Positions 33,166 to 43,932 of a stretch of DNA of 64,000 nucleotides are shown in pieces (within the stretch, counting starts at the first letter, position 1; each line of letters opens with the position of its first letter). The notes below the pieces were generated by a model. It was given only the letters and a program-made list of their open reading frames with translations, searched no databases and was not told where the DNA came from. Source of the DNA: Plantago ovata (lineage: Eukaryota; Streptophyta; Magnoliopsida; Lamiales; Plantaginaceae). The position numbers and the translations under genes were made by a program. The DNA is taken from assembly GCA_028274465.1 (NCBI GenBank), contig CM051455.1, positions 87,440,871 to 87,504,870 of the forward strand, read 5' to 3'.

Positions 33166-34035
33166 CAACACTACGAAGATAATTACGTCTGATTGGCCGA
33201 CAAGTGTCCAAGTGTGCATAATGATTATACAACATACGAGAATTTTGGTGTTCAACGGATCAACGAATAAAGCAATGACACGAGTATAATGCGCGATATA
33301 GCCATAGCATGATTATCTTCCCTCGCTAAGAATTCACATACTCACCACGATAATTTAGCTTACTCATAAGTGCATGCAATCACTAGCAATCATAGAGGAA
33401 AACATATTGAAAGAATATAATAGAATTAGATATAAAGTTGTAAGATACAAAGTTATCGAAGGTTGTCAATCTCCGATGATTGTGATCCTACGTGCTCCAA
33501 TCTGCTATGAAAAAGTATCCCCTAAGCTATGGAACTCCCAGGACAGGCCCCGGGAAGTTCCTACCTAAAACTAGAGAGAGGTGAGAAGTAGGCTTGGAAA
33601 GATATGATTTGGAGAGAAAACTCGCACATATATAGCCCCGAAAATCCTCTGGGGCGGTTCGCCCGAGGCACGGGGCGGTTCGCCCCCCAGTTTTCCGGAA
33701 TTCCGCATTTTTCGACGCGGATTTGGATTTCTTCACCTTTTCGGACTCGGTTTCAGACTTCTAATGGCCTTCTAACCTCCAGATTCGACCCTAGACTCCA
33801 AATCCTATCCGGAAACCTTCAGATACTCCAAATAGGCTTCTGGAACACCAATTCCTTGTAACTTCAATATAATTGCCCGTAAATCTCCGATTTTCAACCA
33901 AAACCTGTAAAATAAAATCTAAAGGGAAACGTGACACTATTCTAATAAATGTACTAAAATATAGCTAAATTATCATAGAGGATAGCTAAAATAGGTGAAA
34001 AGACTCGAATGAAAGTGTAAAATACACATTCATCA
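33166..34035 (-). repeat. Element B 3' LTR, cut by the gap
   Basis: Matches 40640-41555. It shares variants with the copy C LTR (for example gcccgtaaatctcc and agttatcgaagg) that differ from B's own 5' LTR. It has scattered one- and two-base length differences toward the gap, which look like low-quality sequence. TATA about 33627-33635. Confidence 0.85.
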
Positions 34036-34071
34036 AACTCCCCAACCGAACCTTTGCTTGTCCTCAAGCAA
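34036..34071 (-). other. PPT and pre-PPT hairpin of B
   Basis: The plus strand shows the tract as aactccccaaccg (34036 on), then hairpin TTGCTTG-tcct-CAAGCAA at 34054-34071. Confidence 0.75.
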
Positions 34072-35596
34072 CTAAGCTAGACTCTAATACAAAAACATGC
34101 AAGACACAAAAAATGGAGTTTCATGCAAAATAAAATGAACTAAATTACTGAATCTACTAAATAACATATGAACAAAAACCATATAAATCAAGCATGAATA
34201 TAGGTTGAAGAATACCTCGATTGACTTATACACTTCCACATAAGCACTTATGTCAAGACAAGATAGTCTCTCGTAACATTCTCTACCTGGACCTAGTCAG
34301 TGACGACGTAATGATGCATGCTAAGATACGAATGGTTGCCCCGTGCCTATGAAACTGAGGACTTACTGTTGTTCCACCATGTTAAGACTTTCCCTCAAAA
34401 GAAGTCGAACCAGTACTGGCTCTCATCAAACGAAGGAGGGTTCCCTATAAAAGATAACACTCCCCTATTCTACCCATCTCTCAAGTAAAGTCTTAAGCTA
34501 TTCACCACTTCCTGAATGGCAGGACGAGGGTGGTCTAGAACAGATGACACTTAAGACAAAAAGATAAAATAGAAAAACACGATTACGAACAATACGAAAA
34601 ATGGAAAAGACTCAAACTTTGCTAAACTGCTATTTGGCTTTATTTTTGGACCCTTCTTTGCTTTTTTGGGTCTTCTCTTTTTTTTTCCTTTTTTTTCTTT
34701 CCAGATTCTTTTTTTCTTTTTCTCTTTTTTTCCTGGAATTTTTTCTTTCTTCTTTTTTTTTTTTTTTGATTTTTTTCTAGCCAGCAGTGGCATAACAAAA
34801 GAGAAATAAAATGACTCACACGACTTCCCCAAACCTATTCGAAAGAATAGGTTGGAGTTCAAAATTTACGAAAAAGGAAAATCACAATACGAAAAATGAA
34901 AAACAGAAACAAGTCTATGATGGTGTAACCCCCTCCCCAAACCTATTCGGAAGAATAGGTTATAAACAAAGGATCACACAACCTCACACTACCTCCTTCC
35001 TAGGCATTTAGCAATCTCAAAGCATGGTGAAGACTTGTTGCCTCTTAGGTACATAATTACTCGGGAAAACAACCATAAGACCCTAACATGCATCATCCTA
35101 TTATAAAGGCTTCGTGAACCGCAGTAGAGAAAACACCACTAAGTGATGTCGAGACTACCGTGCTTAACTAAGTGCAATACATAAATGTGACAAGCCAAGC
35201 GAGAAAAACCTCAAACAAATTCATAGAAATGAAACATACGATTAATGACATAGCTAGTTGATCTACCCAATAAAAAAGTTCAAAAACTTCAGCAATAAGC
35301 TCCATATAAAACATGCAAGACTATCGTAGGATGAATGCAACCTAAAAAATCTAAGAAAGCAGTAAACGTGCAAATGCAAACAAAGAACAAGATACTCATT
35401 GACACAAAACCAAACAAAACTTAACATCATGGTTCACATCCCATCCCCCTTACGATTCTTAAGCTAGCCCCCTAGCAAAAGAGAATGAGTAATAAGAAGT
35501 GATACTAGATGTTACCGAAGGGTTTGGCCTCGGTCGGCTGAGAGTGGACAAGTGGAAGGACTAATCACCGGGATGGTAGTCCCCATAAAAATCACT
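34072..35596 (-). other. Element B 3' noncoding tail
   Basis: No gene. Contains the paired PPT-like hairpins (34824-34851 and 34932-34959) and a T/C-rich run on plus (about 34655-34780), i.e. a polypurine run in the element's sense. The loops of the two hairpins differ, but the stems are the same. Confidence 0.7.
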
Positions 35597-36848
35597 CTAC
35601 ATGTCATTCATGAGCTCATTGGACTGTCGTAGAGCTTCCTGCTGTTGCTGGATCAGCTGCTGCTGCTCCCACATGTGCTGCCTATCCTCTCGACGGTGTT
35701 CCTCGAATATCTCCCAATCGCGGTTGTGCTGGACAATGTGCCTGTCAATGTCCTGTCGCATGGCCGCGTTGTTGGCATCAATCCTGTCGAAACGGCTGTC
35801 GAGGTAGGTACGGAATTCGGAGAAGTCAAATCCTCCAGACCCCTGTGGTGCTCCAGATGGTGCATGCGGTGCATGATGGACAAATGGAATATCTGGAATC
35901 GGGGCTTCACCAACATCGGCCTCCATAGCATCCTCATGATCGGAATCATTTGGCTGGACTGGCCCTCCTACATCAGCAGCAGTTGCAGTGGGGTTCCTCA
36001 ACTGATACCTGTTGAGCTGTACCTCAATGGTCGAGGGTGAAAGGGCAGCGACCTCGCAATCACCATCCTCAATATCGTCGACCCCATGATATTTGCAGTA
36101 AGCTGTGATGAAGCTCGGGAAGATGAAAGGCTTCCTCTTCTTCTCCCAGTGGCGCTCATACTCCTCATATATAATGTGCCCTATGTCGACCTGATGTCCG
36201 TCAATGAGGCAGTAGAGGAGCTCGGCGTAGTATGGCTGAATCCAAGTGTCATTCTTCCTTGGGATCAAGTCGGATATGCAAGATTTCATCATTACCTTAG
36301 CTTCGATGCTAAGGTCGCCATACTCCCCCAACTTCCGGATATCTGTACCCCCTGTTGCAGATCACTTCGGTGATGTCTCTTCCTATCCCCCTAGCGGTCC
36401 TCGAATACAAGTAGGCGTGTGCGCTCTCTGTGAATTCAAAGTTCCCGAAGTGGATGAAGGAAGATATGTGCTCTGGGCTCCATGGTATGATTAGGCCTCG
36501 GAGTAACACCCCATTCTTCTCGTCCAAATCCGTATACCCGGTGTAGAAATCTCTGAGGAGGCTCTCGTCGTAGCCTTTGAACATGTCCGAACTGTACCAT
36601 ACCCAGTTCCTCTGTGACCCCAAACTTGAAAGTGTCCTATACCCCGCTCTATTCGCTGCAGACTCAGGAATGTCAATCCTCCTGTCGGGAATGATAGACC
36701 TTCCTCCGTCGGCCATCTCCTCCTCTAACCGTTGTCGCACCCCCATCGCAGTGGCAGACAACTCGTACAAATCGTGAGATGGTTGGGAGCTTGATGCCAC
36801 TCCCTTCCCCTTTTTGCTAGAGCCGGCTCTCCTTGTCCTTGGTGCCAT
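35597..36848 (-). pseudogene. ATHILA-type second ORF of element B
   Basis: Fossil ORF from ATG 36848 (MAPRTRRAGSSKKGKG). It has a basic N-terminus, then YELSATAMGVRQRLEEEM, RRIDIPESAANRAGYRTL and YLYSRTARGIGRDITE, a segment of the plant transposon protein type (KSCISDLIPRKNDTW, HQVDIGHIIYEEYERHW), an acidic/proline middle and a Q-rich C-terminus. No membrane segment. A leader intron ends six bases before the ATG. About one break. Confidence 0.75.
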
Positions 36849-36853
36849 GATTC

Positions 36854-37392
36854 CTGCAAACAGCAATTAGTATCTTGTACGATGCAAAACAGACCTATGC
36901 TTATGTAAATAAACGAGCGAACATACGAGTAAAATTTTCAAAAATCGAACTCCTCAAAATCCCAAAGCCTAGTCTAGCTAATCCATTACGTAACATATCA
37001 ATGTACCTACTACAATAACATATCACATTATGCTTTCGCTAACAACATATGCCTTGAATCACAAGGTTCAATCCATATCATAAAAATCAATTTCTAGCAT
37101 AAATCCTCAATCTCAACCATCATGCATTCTACCCATTCATTCAACAATCTCATATCAATAAACACATGTTTAAACAAGGAATGAAAGCAAGAGAGACAAT
37201 TTCCTAACAAGACATATATCATCAAATTAGCAAAATCTCAAATCATCAAACCAAGCCTAATTGAACATGTAATTGACAATGAATAACGAATCTAATCACA
37301 TAAATCATCAACCCATACATCAAACAAGCCTAATTGAAGCATAAATAAAAAAAATACCCAAATTGTAAAAATTAGGGTTCATGTGATAATAC
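36854..37392 (-). other. Leader intron of the B second ORF (inferred)
   Basis: On the minus strand, TTTGAG/GTATTATC at 37392 and GTTTGCAG/GAATCATGG at 36854 give a 539-bp GT-AG intron. The same sites are at 59098-59628 in copy C. Env-position ORFs of Athila-type elements are thought to be made from spliced RNA; here the intron lies in the ORF's own leader. Confidence 0.55.
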
Positions 37393-37619
37393 CTCAAATC
37401 CGGAAATTGAATGAGCTAGGAAGAAAATTGTTCGGATAGAATGATAGAGCACGTTACGGGCTTCGAATGAAGCTAAAGAACACACAAAATGATGGAGAGA
37501 TGAATGAGTTATGAAGATTTGTAGATATTATGAATATGGAGGAAATTTTGGAGTTTGAAGGATGAAAATGGAGAAAAATGGGGGTTTGGGGAAGAAACCC
37601 CCGATTTTTGTTCTCTGGA

Positions 37620-37760
37620 TGTGTGGGGCGGTTCGCCCCACACCTGGGGCGGACCGCCCCGTGCGGGGCGAACCGCCCCGCACGCCCAGAGCGCGCGCGC
37701 GCTCTGGTCGTGGGGCGATTCGCCCCACTCGTGGGGCGATTCGCCCCCCACTTTTTAGGT
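37620..37760. repeat. GC palindrome cluster of B
   Basis: Several GGGGCG(A/G)TTCGCCCC units and a perfect 22-bp palindrome CCAGAGCGCGCGCGCGCTCTGG is approached at 37686-37707 (alternating GC core, Z-DNA-prone). It lies between the gag-protease ORF and the leader of the second ORF. Confidence 0.8.
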
Positions 37761-37973
37761 GGGAGACGAACGTTTTTGAAATAAAAATGCAGTTTTGGGT
37801 CCCGAAAAAGTTTTTAGTCCCCGAAAAATTATTTTCCTCGAAAATCACTCGAAAAATCGCACTCGAACAAAACATAAGCACATACGACACAGAACTGAAC
37901 AAATTCACATATGAGAAGCAAATAGTTCAAGTATGAATGCATGCAAAAAACGGTAAAGAAAGCGATAAAAACC

Positions 37974-37989
37974 CCGGGTTGCCTCCCGG
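37974..37989. other. Conserved hairpin after B gag-protease
   Basis: ccgggttgcctcccgg, the same as 17499-17514 in A. Confidence 0.65.
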
Positions 37990-38033
37990 ATAGCGCCATT
38001 GTTTAAGGTCTCTGACTCGACCCCTGTCTTCGT

Positions 38034-40124
38034 CTATCTTTTCCTTCTGTGGGTACTAGACTTCCCCGTCATGATTCTCCTTCCCGTGCTTTGATCCTGT
38101 GAATAAGAGTGAACATAGACGTTAAGACCACTGTAATCAATAGTGTTAGAAGTATCGGGTGGATCAGTTATGGCTTGCAACACGTGTTGCTTGCCATCCA
38201 CTTCGATAGTGCAAGTCCTTCGGTAGATGTCCATCACTGAGCGTATTTTGGTCAAGAATGTTCGTCCTAAGAGTATGACATCCCCCGTTCCTGGTGCTGA
38301 TGCTGGCATAATTACAAAATCGGTGTGGACAGAGGCTTCACCAATTTTGACTAATACATTCTTCACAACGCCTTCGGGTTTCACGAGGGATCCATCCGCC
38401 AGTTGCACAATAGCCTTATGCATAGTTAGTTCTCCAAGGTTACTCTTCTCGAAAACGTTCAAAGGGAGCACATTAGAGTAGGATCTAGTGTCTAGTGTGG
38501 CTCGGACATCTTCTAGCTCCCCAATCCCGACCTTAATATCGAAACTTTGAGGGATTGGCTCGGTATCCTCTTGTTCTTCTTCACTCTTGTTGGTACCAAG
38601 GTACTTTCCTTCTTCTTCGGCTTGTGGAGGTAGGTCCCTCTTGCAACTCTCGCACTTAGTAACCTTCTTGATGGTGATTTCTACAGGTAGATCACCCACT
38701 AAGTTGATGGACAATGATTTCTCAGTGTTGCTAGGCAGTTTGCCTTGTTCCCTACTTGCTCCTCGGTCGATCAACTCTTGCATCTTTTGATGGGCAAGCC
38801 TAGTGCTCTCTTCCAACTTATCAAGCCTTGCCCTAGTCTTCTCAAAATCTTCTTCATACCGTTTAAGAAAACTTTGTGTGTGATCGACCATCTTCTGCAA
38901 GTTCTCCATCAGTAGAGCTGTCTTCGACTTCGGTGGCTCTTTCGGAGCGGGGTTTTCGCAGTGATCATTACCATAGTTCAGCCTACTACGGTCTTGGTTA
39001 GGTCCATAAGTTTGGTTAGCCGGTGCATATCCTTGATTGTTACGGTATCCTCTTCTCCAAAATCCACCTCGAGGATTCCTACCGTCTTGTCCGTAGCTAA
39101 CTTCTTGAGTACCAAACTCCGTAGCAAAAGCTTCTTCTTCTCCTCCTCGAGCCCAGTTGCCATCATCGTATGCCAGCTCCGATCTACACATATGAGCTCC
39201 GTGCCCATAGTTCTTGCATATTCGGCATACTTCGTTCGAAACAGTTGTTCCGGTGGCGCTCTTGAGGACTTGCTTCAATTCGTTGGTAAAGTACTCGAAT
39301 TGTTCCCCATTCCCCCTGTACATAGGGGCTTCTTGAGTCGGTGGAGCTTCACGTCCACGTCTCCTAACCATTGCTCTTGGGTCCTTGAACTGCGAACCCT
39401 TAGCAAGCCTTTCGAAAACAGCCCAGACGGCTTCTGCGGTTTCCTCCCAAATATTGCCTCGGCATTGGAAATCCACCACTTGTTGGTTCTCGAAGGTTAG
39501 TCCATTGTAGAAGTGCTGGACTAGGTCGGATAGTTCAAAAACATGGTGAGGGCACTTGTTCGTGAGATCTTGGAACCTCTCGAATGCGGTGTAGATGGTC
39601 TCATCATAGTCCTGCTTGAATCCAGTGATTTGCGCCTTAAGCGCGGTAGTCAGAGTGTGTGGGAAGTATTTCTCCATGAAAGCTGAAAAAACCTTTTCCC
39701 AAGTGTCCAGCGAGCCTGCTGGAAGAGAGCTCAGCCATGACTTGGCTCTGTCGCCAAGTCCCATCGCAAAAACCTTCATCCTTAACTCATCCGTGGTTAT
39801 GTCAGCTCCGGGTCGTGGGAGTTGGTTGACGAAATCATCGATATCGTGCAAGTACCCCATCACATCTTCCCTTGATAAGCCATAGAACCTCGGAAGTTGT
39901 TGGAATGCGTGGTTCTTGATCTCCAGATCTCGGGTTGCAGACGAAATAACTATCGCCGGTCCCCTCATACGATCCTTGGTGGGTTGTACCCATGCCTTCA
40001 GTGGTCTAGCTTCTGCCATTCCATCGATTTCCTTGGAAAGGTGTCACCTTCTTTGGTGGTAGACTCTATCGATCTCAGCAATTGAATCAGCAAGCGGTAT
40101 TCCTGCAGAACGTGTATGCGGCAT
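38034..40124 (-). CDS. Element B gag-protease
   Basis: Fossil ORF. ATG 40124 (MPHTRSAGIPLADS). Open from about 40019 to its end are a Ty3-type capsid region (QQLPRFYGLSREDVMGYL, FAMGLGDRAKSWLSSLP, HHVFELSDLVQHFYNGL), a CX2CX4HX4C knuckle (CRICKNYGHGAHMC), a charged linker likely coiled coil, and a retropepsin-like domain (LPLNVFEK, QLADGSLVKPEG, VILLGRTFL). It ends with a basic tail. No pol follows. Nearly whole, about one break. Confidence 0.85.
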
Positions 40125-40267
40125 ACACAATCTGTGACAGACTAGGTAAAGTAATTAGAAACAAACTAGGAAAGCAGAGAAAGATTTAAAAAGAAAAACT
40201 AAAACTAATAGAATTAGGAATCTAAAGCTGTAAATAAAAACAAATTAAACAGAAAAAAGGAGTATAG

Positions 40268-40285
40268 TCCCCGGCAACGGCGCCA
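40268..40285 (-). other. Primer-binding site of B (tRNA-Asp)
   Basis: The minus strand reads TGGCGCCGTTGCCGGGGA, a perfect complement of the plant tRNA-Asp 3' end, three bases from the LTR. Confidence 0.93.
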
Positions 40286-40288
40286 ATT

Positions 40289-41555
40289 TGATGAACGTGT
40301 CAGATTCAATCAAATAAATTTGTTATTTAGCCAAAGGCAATCCACAACTACAACGAAAACCGTAGTGTAGTAGTAGAATGACTCGAGTGTCGTTCTCTCA
40401 GGACTATAACTAGCTTTATTTGTTTAACAAGAAAATATAAAACAACAGATAGAAAGCAATAGGGGGTTTTCAAGCAGATAATGGAGGTTGGTGATAGTAT
40501 GGTCCTTCTTAACATAATGGGTTGATAATCATGCATAAATTCCTCGGTCTTGCATAGAGATCTTTGAATGAATCTTGGGTCCTGTTGTAAGTATTAAGCA
40601 CTACGAAGATAATATGGGTCTGACCTGTCAACAACTAACGTCCTATTGTGTTCCGTAATCATTCAACACTACGAAGATAATTAAGTCTGATTGGCCGACA
40701 AGTGTCCAACTGTGCATAATGATCAATACAACATACGAGAATTTTGGTGTTCAACTCATCAACGAAATAAAGCAATGACACGGAGTATAATGCGCGATAT
40801 AGCCATTAGCATGATTATCTTCCCTCGCTAAGAATTCACATACTACCACCAACGATAAATTTAGCTACTCATAATGTGCATGCAATCAATAGCAATCATA
40901 GAAGAAAACATATTGAAAGAATATAAAATAAGTAGATAAAAGTTGTAAGATACAAAGTTACAGAAGGTTGTCAATCTCCGGATGATTGTGATCCTACGTG
41001 CTCCAATCTGCTATGAAAAAGTATCCCCTAAGCTATGGAACTCCCAGGACAGGCCCCGGGAAGTTCCTACCTAAAACTATAGAGAGAGGTGAGAAAGTAG
41101 GCTTGGAAAGATATGAATTTCGGAGAGAAAACTCGCAACTATATATAGGCCCGAAAATCCTCTGGGGCGGTTCGCCCGAGGCACGGGGCGGTTCGCCCCC
41201 CAGTTTTTCACGGAATTTCCGCGTTTTTCGACGCGGATTTGGATTTCTTCACCTTTTCGGACTCGGTTTCAGACTTCTAATGGCCTTCTAACCTCCAGAT
41301 TCGACCCCTAGACTCCAATTCCTATCCGGAAACCTTCAGATACTCCAAATAGGCTTCTGGAACACCAATTCCTTGTAGACTTCAATATAATTGCCTCTAA
41401 ATCTCCGATTTTCAACCAAAACCTGTAAAATAAAATCTAAAGGGAAACGTGACACTATTCTAATAAAATGTACTAAAATATAGCTAAATTATCATAGAGG
41501 ATAGCTAAAATAGGTGAAAAAGACTCGAATGAAAGTGTAAAATACACATTCATCA
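40289..41555 (-). repeat. Element B 5' LTR (1267 bp)
   Basis: tgatga...tcatca ends; exactly the length of the LTR at 62445-63711. TATA box at about 41138-41149 on minus, directly after two GC palindromes (41160-41205). Confidence 0.92.
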
Positions 41556-41934
41556 GCTGGTTCCTTGTAGTGGATGAGGGAATGAGGGAATGGTGGAGAA
41601 GAGGACCCGATCTGGGTCTTTGTATTTTTTTTATTGATTTTGTTTTTACTTAGCGACGGATAGAACTCATCCGTCGCTAATCTAGAAATATCTTTTCTTT
41701 TATTAATTTTTTAATTCAGAGTTAACAGGACATAGAAACGGATGGATTTATCCGTCTCTAAATTTGCGACGGATAAACTCATATGTCACAAATTTAGCGA
41801 CAGATAAACCCATCCGTCGCTAAATACCAGTCAGATTTGTATCCGTCGCTAAAATTACCGATTCGTCACTATTGTGCGATGGATCGCTATCCGTCGCTAT
41901 TCATCCATCTCTATTTGGCTGTTTTCTTGTAGTG
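41556..41934 (-). mobile_element. CACTA (En/Spm) transposon end
   Basis: Read on minus it starts CACTACAAGAAAACAGCC at 41934 and is followed inward by many copies of a subterminal motif TAGCGACGGAT/ATCCGTCGCTA in both orientations (for example 41651-41680 and 41795-41830), the typical CACTA arrangement. A second CACTACAAGGAACC terminus-like sequence lies at 41572-41559 next to element B. The three bases outside are taa. The rest of the element would be on the far side of B, i.e. near 63712 after re-orientation. Confidence 0.75.
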
Positions 41935-42022
41935 TAAGCAGCCTGCTCCTACTGAATTGAATATGGATGTCAATTGGGAGGATTGCTTGAATGTGATATT
42001 GGAGAAGTTGAGTGGTGGTTTT
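41935..42022 (+). pseudogene. Possible 5' exon piece of mudrA
   Basis: Open frame KQPAPTELNMDVNWEDCLNV followed by ILEKLSGGF, between the CACTA end and a copia LTR. It fits the N-terminal part of a MULE transposase by position, but I cannot prove the link. Confidence 0.35.
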
Positions 42023-43932
42023 TGAAAGTATATATGTCCTAGAGACAACCTACGATAGGGACGATATGTACTTTATCACATTCAGTTATTGTTATTTATT
42101 TATGTTCATTTATTTATACATTATTAAATACAATTGGCATTACATTTTTATGAATATATTATTTGGTTGTTTGAATTATTCGATAAAATGTTCCCCAGGA
42201 CTTAAGGTAATCACCAAGTTAGTGGGAGCTTGTGTGTCAATCATTAAGTCCAAAAATAAGCCACTAGCTGAAGGTCATTGAGATACGGGATATCAATGAT
42301 GCGATTGAAGCTAGCATATGCTGCATTAGATCCTTCGAGGATATAGTAGGTCTCACTGCAACGAATGAACTTGGTTATTCATAATGAACATATGGACAAT
42401 TTGGAGAGTGTTGGCATACCCGACCTAGAAACCATTTGGTAAAGCTATTTAAGTGTCTATGGTAGTATCGGTGTGTAGGGTGATGTGTGTAGTCCTTAGA
42501 CTTGAGGCCAATACTACATCATATGTGAAATAATGTACTTTGACCATGCGCAACGCTTGCACTCTTAAAGTAGGGTAGATACGACATGCGTTGGGTAGAT
42601 TAGGAAGCATATGGTGTGAGTGATTGGGCCAAGATAGGATTCATTCCTCCGTAATAGATACAAGGAGAGAATACTCACTTCTCATATTTAGTGCGATCAC
42701 AAAACCGGTGGCCACCGTATGTGAATATGTCAAAATGGTGTTTGGACATAATTCATAGATCGACTAATAAGATTGAGAAACCATGAATGAAGTTATTAGA
42801 AAAGACACATAACCATATTCTAGACTCATTCGAGTATTCTAGAATGAAGGGACCGTATCATCAAAGTACCCTACACTACAGGTGGTTTGTTTTCCTTACA
42901 AACGTTCCTTGCATATTAATATTGTCTGATAAATTGTCTAGGAATTTATTATGACCTTAATTAGATTATTACTTAATATGCAAGGCCCTATGGGTCACAC
43001 TTCAAGGTGGTGTTTCTACAAACGAGCTATGTATATAGGATTAAATATTAATTAGATTAATGTTGAATTGCTATATATATAAATATAATGAAATTATTAT
43101 TAATTAGATTAATATTAATTCATTATATATGGAATATATATTTTAGAAATATAATTAATTGAATTAAATTGGATTTAATTAATTAATTGAAGACTTGTGC
43201 ATTTGGGCGGGATTTAGAATGAGGTCCAAATAAAAAAAAATGAATAAAATAATAAATAAAATAGAACCAGGCAGCTGGGTCGAAACCAAGCTGCTGGTCG
43301 ATGGTATTGGGGCAGCGTTTTGCTGCCCCAGGTATTTTGTTTATTTATTTTATTTTATTTTCCTTCCTTTCTTTTAATTCTTTCTTTTAGTAATTTGATT
43401 TATCTGTTTGTTAGATTTGTTGATGACTTTAGAAGTCTCATAGTCAATTAGATTTGCTGGGATAAGAAATCTTACGTGATATTCTAAACAAACTTACTGA
43501 TTAAATCGAAACAAAGAAGGAAGTCTTTCATTCTATTCCAACACACGTGAAAACACTTTCTCTCGAAAGTCAGAAAGAAAATCTTCTTTCTCTCTATTAG
43601 CTCAAACAGAAGAACCTCCTAGCGTTCTTGATAGAAATCACTGCCCGTGGATACCAAGGTCGAAGGAAGTAATCAACCTGTTGACGAGCCATCTTGGAGA
43701 TTCTATTGACGAAGATTTCATCTCTGACGAAGAAGGAATCAACCAGCCGGACGAGGAGATTGCAAGGCTCTGTCTGGAGATTGAGGAACAGATGCCCGGT
43801 GAATTTACCTATCTGCTGGAGGACACGTACGTGATATCTCCTAGCTTAATAAATGTAAAATAGTCATATCAGTTTAGTGAGATCAAAATTTTTAAACTTT
43901 CGCTGCTTAGCCTTAGAGGCAAGTTCTTCTCA
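42023..43932 (+). mobile_element. Solo-LTR-like copia fragment (Tork/Angela type) inside mudrA
   Basis: Starts tgaaagtatatatgtcctagagacaacc, resembling the ATGTCCTAGAGGCAA opening of Angela/Tork LTRs. It has a terminator-like hairpin TGGGGCAGC-gtttt-GCTGCCCCA (43308-43330) and ends near actttcgctgcttagcc. Both sides are transposase sequence, so it looks like a solo LTR. The right boundary is uncertain and no exact 5-bp duplication is seen. Confidence 0.45.

Larger units (their letters stand above)
33166..41555 (-). mobile_element. Athila-like element B (non-autonomous type), nearly whole
   Basis: Fossil element, minus strand: 5' LTR 40289-41555, tRNA-Asp site, gag-protease, GC palindromes, ATHILA-type ORF, 3' noncoding tail with hairpins, PPT, and 3' LTR entering the gap. 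Internal length is 6.25 kb with no reverse transcriptase or integrase. The base group after the 5' LTR is gctgg (41556-41560), whose partner ccagc is at 63712-63716. LTR divergence is about 1.1% by eye (B 5' LTR against the complete LTR of copy C), i.e. under about a million years. Looks nearly whole for its type, with only a couple of breaks. Confidence 0.9.

Noticed and set aside
33032-33255. ORFs running through the N gaps (also 58524-59074)
   Set aside because: Artefacts of translating N and joining unrelated sequence.
34551-34862. Lysine-rich ORFs over the purine runs (also 24337-24585 and 61655-61942)
   Set aside because: Low-complexity translation of a polypurine stretch in noncoding tails; not conserved as protein.
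43681-43863. 60-codon ORF (MTSHLGDSIDEDF...) as a small gene
   Set aside because: It lies inside the copia LTR-like segment 42023-43932 and has no independent support.
42023-43932. Exact 5-bp target duplication for the solo-LTR-like segment
   Set aside because: Only near matches (gtttt against ctttt) were found and the right boundary is uncertain.
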